From contig JAZGTN010000007.1 of NCBI GenBank assembly GCA_037783415.1, positions 503,501 through 567,500 on the forward strand: DNA of 64,000 nt. Reading direction: 5' to 3'. Position 1 is the first letter of the stretch; every line of letters begins with the position of its first letter. Below, in pieces: positions 1 through 9,480 of this stretch. Position numbers and translations under genes: made by a program. Origin of the DNA: Leptasterias polaris. Lineage: Eukaryota > Echinodermata > Asteroidea > Forcipulatida > Asteriidae. The notes beneath the pieces were generated by a model. That model was not told the DNA's origin, ran no database searches, and was given only the letters and a program-made list of their open reading frames with translations.

Positions 1-122
1 GTCTCCATGAAGTGTATGGTTTAACGTTTTCTTCCATTGAGCTGTGTATAAATCTTGCCTGCAGGAAGTCCAGGTTCTGTGACTGTATTGTAAGCCTGTG
101 ATGTCACAGGTCACATGGTCTA
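1..122 (-). mobile_element. Partial MITE with TAGACC-type terminus
   Basis: The right end reads GTCACATGGTCTA at about 110-122. The interior (GCAGGAAGTCCAGG, then TGTGATGTCACAGGTCAC) is the reverse complement of the element at 54840-55173. The other end lies before the window. Confidence 0.55.
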
Positions 123-239
123 TCAAAGATTACATTATGGTGCAGACTCTAGCCTGACTAGTTTCATTTCAAGGTTTGTTAGCCTGGTGTCATTTAAGCA
201 GTTCTAACAATAGAGGGCGTTATGTAAATAACTTTACCA

Positions 240-857
240 GAATGCTTGGCTCAATATTGTCATCTGTGATCTGCGATGCACGCCCTCTATGTCAGCTGTG
301 CACATAGAGTATCAATATAGAAAAAGTGCACAGAGAATGCTGAGCTCAACTGTCATTTGTGTCCGTTGTGCACGCCCTCTATGTCAGATGTGGACATAGA
401 GTATCAATATAGAAATAGAACACAGAGAATGCTGAGCTCAACTGTCATTTGTGTCTGTTGTGCACGCCCTCTATGTCAGTTGTGCACATGGAGTATCAAT
501 ATAGAAATAGAACACAGAGAAGGCTGAGCTCAACTGTCGTCTGTATCTGCTGTGCGCGCCCTCTATGTCAGATGTAGACATAGATAAGAGTATCAATATA
601 GAAATAGAACACAGAGAAGGCTGAGCTCAACTGTCGTCTGTATCTGCTGTGCGCGCCCTCTATGTCAGATGTAGACATAGATAAGAGTATCAATATAGAA
701 AAAGTGCACAGAGAATGCTGAGCTCAACTGTCATTTGTGTCTGTTGTGCACGCCCTCTATGTCAGTTGTGCACATAGAGTATCAATATAGAAATAGAACA
801 CAGAGAAGGCTGAGCTCAACTGTCATTTGTGTCTGTTGTGCGCACCCTCTATGTTTT
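240..857. repeat. Tandem array, 92-97 bp unit, about 7 copies
   Basis: The word CAGAGAA(T/G)GC recurs at 331, 423, 515, 612, 709 and 801, with a degenerate first copy near 240. Spacing is 92 bp, or 97 bp where the units carry an extra ATAAG. Each unit holds a GC(G/A)CGCCCTCTATGTCA core and ends with AGTATCAATATAGAAA. A diverged single unit lies near 62250-62320. No coding potential is evident. Confidence 0.85.
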
Positions 858-1300
858 TTCCCTAAGTAGCAGCACTAACTGGCCCTGGTCGTATTATGAT
901 AACAGGTGGATTGAATTGTTTTTTTCCTAAGTAGCAGCACTAACTGGCCCTGGTCGTATTATGATAACTGGGCCCAATTTCATGGCTCTGCTTAAGCACA
1001 AAATTTGCTTAAGCACCAAAAAACCTTGCTTAGTAAAACCAGATTACCGGCCAATACTCCACTCGATTGTTATGCTAACTAAACAACAGCTAAATACAAG
1101 TCACGAGCAATGTACATCGCATGGAGTTTTGGCCAATAACACGAGTATAATAAGCAAGCTTTTTTCGTGCTTAAGCAAATTTTGTGCTTAAGCAGCTCCA
1201 TGAAATTGGCCCCAGGTGGATTGAATTGTTTTTTTCCTAAGTAGCAGCACTAACTGGCCCTGGTCGTATTATGATAACAGGTGGATTGAATTGTTTTTTT
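857..1300. repeat. 66-bp direct repeat, three copies, one split by a MITE
   Basis: The sequence from TTTTTTCCTAAGTAGCAGC to GGTGGATTGAATTG starts near 855, 919 and 1228. The middle copy is interrupted at its GATAAC/AGGTGG position by the element at 969-1214. Confidence 0.8.
969..1214. mobile_element. MITE, GGGCCCAATTTCAT terminal inverted repeats
   Basis: The left end TGGGCCCAATTTCATGG and the right end CCATGAAATTGGCCCCA are inverted repeats that continue into GCTTAAGCACAAAATTTGC on both sides, about 45 bp in all. There is no open reading frame. It interrupts a 66-bp repeat whose uninterrupted copies define the insertion point. Confidence 0.8.
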
Positions 1301-2084
1301 ATGATTTCTTCAAAAGGCAATCTCAATATTGTTGTCAACTGAACTCTTTGGGGCGATGTATTCCTGTTTTTGATTTCAGTTTTAACTTGTACATATTATT
1401 ATTTTTAAAATGTTTAATAACTATTTATTCACTTAGTGTTTCCATAGGAACACACAGCCATTTGAAGTCCACTTTATTTGACATGTGCAATCATTTATTT
1501 TTGAATTAATTAACATTTAATTTAATTTGATTTGTTTGATATTTTAAGATATATTTCAGTATTGAATTTTTATTCTTTTTCCCCATAAACTTAAATTTCC
1601 TTCATTTGATGAAAGTTGTTCTTTTACACCAATGCAAGTGACTGTTCTAGTGGGAAATTTGTATTGATCTAATATTTAATCGGTGCTGGCTAATGGTTAC
1701 TCTAAACGAAATCTTAACTTTGCTGCTAAAACTCAATTTGTTTGTCAAGTTGAATCAGTAGTCCAAAGCATAGCTCCAAAATTGCTTTATTAGATCCCCT
1801 TGCATTGGCCGCCATCTTTGATGTCAAACAATGGAAGCATATACGCGCTGCGCATGACTCTCAGCCAATGATAGCTCTTCATTGACCTCCGTGAGGGCAC
1901 TGTTTGGGGCTTGAGAGGTCATATGCAAGAGGTCTATTCCAAATGGGTGGAGCTGAACCCTTAGCCACTGATAGTTTGCAACATTGGACAGTTAATTATA
2001 TTATATATTCTATGGTGCCGATATGGACAATGGTCACTATTATTACAGGTTAGTAGGATTTGAAACTTGGTGGGAGTACAATCA

Positions 2085-2440
2085 AATGAGGTTTGCTGTG
2101 ACACCATATGTAGATCTCTTTGAGTAGTGGTGGCTCTGAGAAGAACCGGGCCCAATTTCATGGCTCTGCTTACCGCCGAATTCTGCGCTTGCGATCACCA
2201 TTCTCCGCTTACCGAGCAAGCACCGAATTTCTGCGCTAGCTTTGTAAGCATAGAATGCCTAGTAACATGGACTACGCACGGGCACAAGCAAAAATTCCCT
2301 GCTAACCTGTGAAATACGCTTGACGTAAGCGCGGAATTCCCTGCTTCCGTAAGCGCCGATTCTTTGCTTACTACTCCGAACCATCACTACTCAAAGAGAT
2401 GTACATGTACACTTGGTGTCACAGCAAACCTCACTTGATT
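2085..2440. mobile_element. Nested foldback element
   Basis: Outer arms (GAGGTTTGCTGTGACACCA near 2088 and TGGTGTCACAGCAAACCTC near 2416, plus CTCTTTGAGTAGTG and CACTACTCAAAGAG) enclose a GGGCCCAATTTCATGGCTC element from 2148. The outer arm resembles the unit of the 68-bp satellite at 21839-23345. Confidence 0.6.
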
Positions 2441-2489
2441 TTTAACAGGTTGTCATGGCCATTTACTGGCCATAGTTTACATGCTGATA

Positions 2490-2796
2490 TAGACCTTTCC
2501 ATTGTTGATAAACAAAGTGCGCTGGTTGGCAAGAATGGCCGAATGTTAACAAAACATTCAATCGTGTTAAAAAATGTTGTGACCAAATTCAAAAATTCCT
2601 CTAAAGATTCATGAACTGAAATACCTTCCATGATTGGTTGATTTGTTTCCAACAAATTCAACACTATTTTTGATTATTTGTGTAACATTGCTACAAACTA
2701 TTGCTACCTGTTCTTGATTTGCAGTTATGGCTTTCCATAGTTTTCCAACCTCGGTTGGCAAAAAATTGGGCTGTGACGTTGCAATAGAAAGGTCTA
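2490..2796. mobile_element. MITE, TAGACCTTTC terminal inverted repeats
   Basis: Ends are TAGACCTTTCCATTG and CAATAGAAAGGTCTA. A related copy in the opposite orientation lies at 9055-9324. No coding capacity is seen. Confidence 0.65.
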
Positions 2797-2888
2797 TAAA
2801 CTCTATTAAACTGTTGTGTCTTTGACTTGTGAACCTCTCATATCATCCAAAATAGTTCACTCCTTGGTAACTCAACACCCAAACACAT

Positions 2889-3355
2889 GGGCCCAGTTTC
2901 ATAGAGCTGCTTAAGTAGAAGATATTGCATAATAATTCAGCAGGATACCAGTCACAAATGGTTTATGTGAAATGGTATTTTGGCTGGTAACCTTGGTCTG
3001 GTTAGCATAATGTTGTTGTGCTTAAGCAGCTCTATGAAATTGGAGCCTGCTGTCTGTGTTAAACAAGTTACCACAAAGAGTTTGGTTATTTGATTGTTGT
3101 ACATTGCTTGATGTGGTGCCAATATAAACCCATAGGCCCTATTGGGCTATAACCTTTGTGTCATAATGAAGCTGATTGATATCAGCAACAGGGCCCAATT
3201 TCATAAAGTTGCATGCTTAGCAAAAATAAGCAGGATACCATCTACAGATAGTACACGTGACATGGTAGTTTGGCTGGTAACCTTAGTCTGCTTAGCAATA
3301 TTTTGTTGTGCTTAGCTACTTTTTGTGCTAAGCAACCTTATGAAATTGGGCCTTG
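2889..3355. mobile_element. Two GGGCCCAATTTCAT-family MITEs
   Basis: Copies run at about 2889-3048 (GGGCCCAGTTTCATAGAG ... CTCTATGAAATTGGAGCC) and 3191-3354 (GGGCCCAATTTCATAAAG ... CTTATGAAATTGGGCC). More diverged copies lie at 5230-5400, 7393-7590, 49477-49730 and 62540-62780. Confidence 0.7.
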
Positions 3356-3737
3356 TGACTCTGTTATGCAAGAAAACAGGCACTTACATTAGTAGAAAAG
3401 TCCATGCTTAATGTAAATGTATTTTTACTGGTTAGCAAGGAGTGTGTTGCTGGGTGTGTGTTCTTCATGTTGCAAAGCATTAATCGCGTACACAGCTAGA
3501 GCATCAATTCAGGGCTGAATTTCACAAAGCACTAAGATTCATCTTTTGAGTTGTCAATATCACCATAGTGATATGCATTGCCATGTCACACTTTAGGATT
3601 GATACACAGGTTATTAAAGGGACACTTTGCCTTCGGATTGGGTTCTTTGGGCTTAAAAAGCGTTTGTTTTGAAATTAATACGGTTGCAAAGATAACAGTA
3701 GAATATAATGATTCACACAAATATCCCTCGAAATTGT

Positions 3738-3950
3738 ATGGTTCAACCACACCCATGTTCAACCACACCATGTTCAACCACACCAATTTTGAACCACACC
3801 CATGCTCAACCACACCATGTTCAAACACACTATGCTCAACCACACCCATATTCAACCACACCCATGCTCAACCACACCCATGCTCAACCACACCCATGCT
3901 CAACCACACCCATGCTCAACCACACCCATGTTGAACCACACCCATGCTTA
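3738..3950. repeat. 16-bp tandem repeat (CAACCACACCCATGCT)
   Basis: About 13 units of CAACCACACCCATGCT and variants. Apparent reading frames through it are low-complexity (Asn-His-Thr/Pro-rich) and are not credible proteins. Confidence 0.85.
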
Positions 3951-4520
3951 ACTTCTTTAAGACTTGATTGAACATATTGTAGCTGTGATTGGTTTAGTAG
4001 TGAAGGGGAGGAACTAAATGGATTGGTTTATTTAGTGCATAGGTGTATAATCATTTCACAACCATTGTTATAGCTCATTATAAGCCTGTAGTCCTTTCTG
4101 AGCAGAGTGTTTCACAAAGCTTCTAAATGGCAGCAAGAGCCCTAAAAAACAACAAATGTTGAAAAGGCCCATAGTTTTGATGTGGACAACTTTTTCTAGT
4201 AGCTATAATGTCACTTTGACACTGATTTCACATTGTACAGCATGTTTACCACACCTTATACAATATTGAATTATAGTACTGCATTCATCTTTACTTGTAG
4301 GCACATTGTTTGATTTTACTACAATTCTAAAGTACTCGATCAATACGTGCAGGTTAATTAAAATAATCTGTAATTGAATTGAACTGATTCAAGTTTTCAT
4401 TGTCTTCAACTTTGTTGTTTTCCAATCGAGGTCATTTATTTATTTTTATTTATTTTAAATATGTATACATGTTTACAGTGAATAAAAGTCGAACAGGGAT
4501 TTTCAAGGAAATAAAAAGTA

Positions 4521-4707
4521 TAGACCCATTGCATATGACGTCATCATCTACACGCGCGTAATTTTGGGGGGTCAAAACGTGCACAAAAGAATGGTACACG
4601 TGTTTACAAGCGCATTGTGCGTAAACACGTGTACCATCCTTTTGTGCACGTTTTGACCCCCAAAATTACGCGCATGTATGCGCGCTGCGCGTTGTGCAAT
4701 GGGTCTA
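4521..4707. mobile_element. Near-perfect foldback MITE
   Basis: The ends TAGACCCATTGCA and TGCAATGGGTCTA flank two arms of about 55 bp (ACGCGCGTAATTTTGGGGG ... CCCCCAAAATTACGCGC) that meet at a short loop near 4606-4620. It abuts a second element at 4708. Confidence 0.8.
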
Positions 4708-4930
4708 TAGATAGGTTGCAATATGACGTAAATCGGCCATCTTTACGGGCAATTTGGAACACACAGTCCTGCGTACGCGTTACGCGTGAGAACGGCGTGC
4801 AGCACGCGCACATTTCATAAAACTCATTGCGTGATTGGTTAGTAAACGGCGCGGCTGCGTTAATAATTTGAGCGCCTGCAAGCCAAAATGCGATTTGCCC
4901 GTAAAGATGGCGTCTACTGAGAACTATCTA
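4708..4930. mobile_element. Foldback MITE, TAGATAG termini
   Basis: Terminal TAGATAGG/CTATCTA and subterminal GCCATCTTTACGGGCAA with its reverse complement TTGCCCGTAAAGATGGC form inverted repeats. It abuts the preceding MITE directly. Confidence 0.7.
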
Positions 4931-5957
4931 TAGAAACTCTAACTCTAGACACCGTACGAATCAGCACCAGAACTGTTAGACTCTGGTTTTGGTGAAGTGA
5001 ATCTGCGCAACTGTTCTTCAGCTATAGTCTGATCATGCTAAGCTCAATACACAGCTCTGTAACTAAGTAGGCCTACATGTATTGATGCTTTTATGTTGCG
5101 CCATAATGATTATACCATAACAGTCAGTTGGGAATATACTCATTTTGTGTCTTCATGTATATTATTTTTTACATGATTTATTTTCTGTCAAAATAATAGT
5201 CTTCAGGAACACCCACAAAAAGAGCAAAGCAGGCCAACAACCTGGCTCAATTTCACAGAACTGCTAAAAACACTTATCAAAAATCTGCCACGCAAGCATT
5301 TTGCATGTGACATAATATTTTGACTGTAATCTGGTAAGCATTGTTTTGTGCTAATAGCTACTTTTAATGCTCAAGCAGCTCCTGAAATTTGGCTCCCGCT
5401 TGGGGGACAACTTGATGAGGTTACCTCAGTGTGATTTGGCCGGGAAAGATTAATAAGTTTCAAGATTTTGAGAATTAAGCACCAGTTCAAAAAGCTTCTT
5501 TTTTGGTTTCCCAAACCGTGTTTGAGGAATGTTATTTTATTGATCAAGTCACATTAAGGGGGCGTTCCCTGCTGGCATATCTCATATTGGTACAAACCAC
5601 TGCCAACCAGATATGAGTATCTTCATTTTTATGTGCTGAAGTTATTAAGATAATGTTTATCAAACTTTGGGTGTACAACTCTGGGTAAAGATTAAACGTT
5701 AACATAAAACACTAGACCTGAAGAGACCGCTATGGTTTCTGATCTCGTCCACAAAATCTCATAACCAAATTTCTTACATGCTGTTTCTTTGACTGTTTGC
5801 CGCTTTGACGAGTTGGACTATTAGCCAGAGAGTTAAAGAAGTTATGTTGGCCAAGGCACAATCCAAGACTGTCAAGGAAGAGTTCGACTACTGACTCCAT
5901 AACTGGTCTTTGAAACTTCTTGGGTGCCGACTTCTTGGATAGTCTTCTTCTTCTTGG

Positions 5958-6915
5958 TCAGTTGGCACGGAATTGTGCTGCTGTGGCCTTCATTATAGCC
6001 CTCCAACTATCTCTGCTATTCGCCATGGTGGTAACTGGCGTCTCTACTGATCCTGTCCACCGCTTTATGTCATCTGTCCATCTCATTGCTGGTCTGCCCC
6101 TGCTTCTCTTCCCCTCCATTCTTCCCTGTACTATCGTCTTCTCCAAACCGTCTCTTCTAACAATATGTCCAAAGAATCTCATCTTCCTCAATGCAATTCC
6201 CTTTCTGACTTCCATCTCTTTACACATCTTTTGCAAAACCCATTTGTTTGTTTTCTTGTCTTTCCACGATATCCTCAACAGCCTCCGATAGCACCACAAT
6301 TCGAATGCGTCCACCCTTTTCTCGTCTTTCTGTGTCATAGTCCATGATTCTGATCCATATGTAGCGATTGAGAACACAGATGCCCTCAGTAGTCGCAGCT
6401 TCACGTTTGTAGATATACCCCTGCTTTTCCAAATGGTATCTACTTTGATAGCTTGTCTTTTTGCAATTGCCAGTCTTCTTCGTATTTCGTTTTCACTTTT
6501 GCCTTTACTGTTGATACAGGATCCCAAATATATGAACTCGTTGACTTCCACGATTGTTTCCCCATGCAAAATGAACTCCCTGTCTGTTTCGCTTCTTTCT
6601 TTGTCGATTACCATGATCTTTGTCTTTTTTGCATTCAGCAGAAGGCCTTTTTCCTTACTCACTCTTCTGGTGTTTTCCAGCATCGTCATCAGTTCGCCCT
6701 TGCTGTTACACAGCAGTGTTGTATCGTCAGCGAAGCGCAAGTTATTAATCTTTACTCCTCCAATGCTAATACCACCTTGCTCTTCTTCAAGAACTTCTCG
6801 CATGATGTTTTCTGCATATATATTGTATAAGCAGGGGGACAAAGTGCACCCTTGCCTGACTCCTCTGCCGATTGGATAGTAGCTAGCGTTAAAGCGAGAA
6901 ACCTTATGGACGGGT
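5958..6915 (-). pseudogene. Non-LTR retrotransposon reverse transcriptase fragment
   Basis: On the minus strand a frame from about 6915 to 5958 encodes the central and C-terminal part of a LINE reverse transcriptase. Visible in order are GRGVRQGCTLSP (palm-region signature before the active site), INNLRFADDTTLL with the catalytic Asp-Asp, LNAKKTKIM, the YLGSCI block, SIATYGSESWTM, and a C-terminal RKMRFFGHIVRRDG...RSRGRP segment typical of endonuclease/reverse-transcriptase LINEs. The endonuclease domain and the start of the RT are missing, so the copy is 5'-truncated. The frame is otherwise open, suggesting fairly recent insertion. The exact clade (RTE-like or another) cannot be settled by eye. 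It lies just upstream of the candidate first exon of the MAM gene. Confidence 0.88.
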
Positions 6916-7101
6916 TAAAAGATTAATTTGATGAACCGTGGTTCATTTTTTCTACGAAACAAACTTCCAAATCAAAACAGAAAGACTAAATATTGGATTG
7001 AATCACAGACTATTACATTTTAGACTAGAAACTGTGGAAGTTAGTGGGTTTTTTGTGTGGAAAAGAGGTGTTTTTGTGGATGAATCCGAAGTATCGTCAC
7101 A

Positions 7102-7163
7102 ATGGAGTCATCATGGCGCCGGTTTGTCGTTGGTGTTACTTTGGCGCTGTTTATATCGTGCAG
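7102..7163 (+). CDS. Candidate signal-peptide exon of the MAM/LDLa gene
   Basis: An ATG in strong context (ACAATGG) opens a short frame, MESSWRRFVVGVTLALF followed by a Cys/Ser-rich end, with the shape of a cleavable signal peptide. The frame stops soon after, as expected for a first exon running into an intron. A weak donor (TGCA/GTTCGA) after 7163 would leave one base. The next recognised exon at 9481 needs exactly one base, so the phases agree. The donor type resembles the GTTCGT donor in the MTHFSD gene of this window. Linking it to the MAM gene is inference: exons for the N-terminal half of the MAM domain were not found between them. Confidence 0.45.
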
Positions 7164-8029
7164 TTCGATCTACTACTAACTGTTTGGGCTTTTAAAAAAT
7201 TCAAATTATTTCAGATTAAAACTTTGCTGATAATTGCAAGTTTTCTCTTATAATTATTGACAGACCGCCGCAACGCTATTTTACCAATTATAGACCCTCG
7301 CACAGCCTACTATTTTGTTCAATATCACCCTCATTCTACTTTCCTTTTCATTTCTATAGACCCAAATTTAAATTATTCCAATTTTAGAAACAGTTCCCAA
7401 TTTCACAGAGCTGCATAAGCAGACAATTTGCTGGACGTTTTTCTGCTGAACAAAATTAAGCAGGAAGCCATGTTACAGACGGCCTGGTAGGCCTACGTGT
7501 GATGCGGCATTTTGGCTAGTAATGTTTATTTTAAGCAACATTGTCATGTGCTTTAGCTACTTTTTGTGCTGGACCAGCTTTGGGGTAAAAGCACAAAATG
7601 CTTGTTCGGGAGTGTCGAGCTACCAGCCAAAATGCTATAATTAAATTACAGTTATGTAACTGGTGCCCCATTATTTACTTAGTCAAAATTGTGCTGGCCA
7701 TAGTCGAGTAATCCATATAAACTAAAAATCGAGTGCCACTGCTTAAAAATAATTATTACAACACGTGTAGGCCTACATAGCCTGTGTTCTGAAGTGCACA
7801 CAAATTTCAGGCCAAACGTTTTAGCTATTAAACAAGATCACACAACTTGATGGGTTTTTTTACGCTGTATGGATGATGTGAAAGTCTTATGCCATACTCT
7901 TCTAAAAACCCACAATGAAATGAAATCATCTAAAACGTAATGATTGTTGTGTAATAAGGTATTCTGTGCGTAAATGTGACGTAACCCCATTGCAAGCCAC
8001 GCCCACCTCGTACAAACTGGCTCTGGATT

Positions 8030-8690
8030 TGGTTTTCAGTCCCTGCCTGACTGCGTGGGTTTTCAGTCCCTACCTGACTACGTGGGTTTTCAGTCCCTGC
8101 CTGACTGCGTGGGTTTTCAGTCCCTACCTGACTGCGTGGGTTTTCAGTCCCTACCTGACTGCGTGGGTTTTCAGTCCCTACCTGACTGCGTGGGTTTTCA
8201 GTCCCTACCTGACTGCGTGGGTTTTCAGTCCCTACCTGACTGCGTGGGTTTTCAGTCCCTACCTGACTGCGTGGGTTTTCAGTCCCTACCTGACTGCGTG
8301 GGTTTTCAGTCCCTACCTGACTGCGTGGGTTTTCAGTCCCTACCTGACTGCGTGAGTTTTCAGTCCCTACCTGACTGCGTGGGTTTTCAGTCCCTACCTG
8401 ACTGCGTGGGTTTTCAGTCCCTACCTGACTGCGTGGGTTTTCAGTCCCTACCTGACTGCGTGGGTTTTCAGTCCCTACCTGACTGCGTGGGTTTTCAGTC
8501 CCTACCTGACTGCGTGAGTTTTCAGTCCCTACCTGACTGCGTGGGTTTTCAGTCCCTACCTGACTGCGTGGGTTTTCAGTCCCTACCTGACTGCGTGGGT
8601 TTTCAGTCCCTACCTGACTGCGTGGGTTTTCAGTCCCTACCTGACTGCGTGGGTTTTCAGTCCCTACTTGACTGCGTGGGTTTTCCCTGC
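8030..8690. repeat. 27-bp minisatellite, about 24 copies, inside a SINE body
   Basis: The unit GTGGGTTTTCAGTCCCTACCTGACTGC is repeated about 24 times with very few substitutions (CTGCC/CTACC, GTGAG/GTGGG). Because 27 is divisible by three, several frames stay open and give artefactual repetitive proteins. The array runs into a SINE tail at 8685-8835 that is also found at 45195-45355. Confidence 0.9.
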
Positions 8691-8835
8691 AATAATTCCC
8701 TGGGATTTCCCTCCCACATCTAAAACTGAAACTTCCTTCCATGTCTTCTCTCCATGGGGTTCTTGGCTAGTATAGTGATTAAGTTCACTTTTCTGAGAAT
8801 TCTTGTCTTCCAACCAGAATTAATGAAATAAAAAT
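8685..8835 (+). mobile_element. SINE tail downstream of the 27-bp array
   Basis: The sequence from GTTTTCCCTGCAATAATTCCC through CTCTCCATGGGGTTCTTGG to an A-rich end matches 45195-45355 closely. Both copies have array units instead of a tRNA-like head. Confidence 0.7.
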
Positions 8836-9054
8836 GAAAAAAAATTGTAATTGACCTCTTGATTACACTGAGGTCAAACAATGATAACAGGCACATGTGT
8901 CAGGTGTATACGCGCCACACACAACTATCAACCAATGAAAGCTTCCTTTTACCTCAGTGAGAGCGTTGTTTGGGCACTTGACATCATATGCAATGGGTCT
9001 ATGGCTGCTTTCTAAATCTGTTCAGTGGAGCTTTCTTGTTTGTGTTTCAACAAC

Positions 9055-9324
9055 AGACCTTTCTATTACAGCATCACAGCCAGAGTTTTGCCAACCAGGT
9101 TGGAAAACTATGGAAAGCCATAACTGCAAATCACAAACAGACAGCCATAGTTTGTAGCAATGTTACACAAAATATTCAAAAGTAGTGTTGAATTTGTTGG
9201 AAACAAATCAACCAATCATGGGAGGTATTTCAGTTCATGAATCTTTACAGAAAATGTTGAATTTTAACACGATTGAATGTTTTGCCAACCGGCACACTTT
9301 GTTTATCAACAATGGAAAGGTCTA
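9055..9324. mobile_element. MITE related to 2490-2796
   Basis: Ends AGACCTTTCTATT and CAATGGAAAGGTCTA, with an interior (CCAACCAGGTTGG..., TTTGTTTATCAACAATGG) matching the reverse complement of 2490-2796. Confidence 0.6.
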
Positions 9325-9480
9325 TATCTGTGTTTACGCCTGTAAACACCACCTTCTCTAGGAAGGTGTAAACACATATTTGTTACATATGCTGAGTTTT
9401 CTTATACTTAGAAGTACCTTATGAGCTTGGCCCATTACAATTTCAACCTCATTCTCATATCTCATCCCCTTACATTACAG

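Noticed and set aside
3578..3971. Asn/His/Pro-rich frames
   Set aside because: They are translations of a 16-bp tandem repeat.
8030..8690. CRISPR array
   Set aside because: The units are directly abutting with no unique spacers, in an animal genome. The same applies to 21839-23345 and 53801-54840.
7930..8742. Long repetitive frames on both strands (up to 270 codons)
   Set aside because: They arise from a 27-bp array whose period is divisible by three. The sequence is a SINE-derived minisatellite without coding context.
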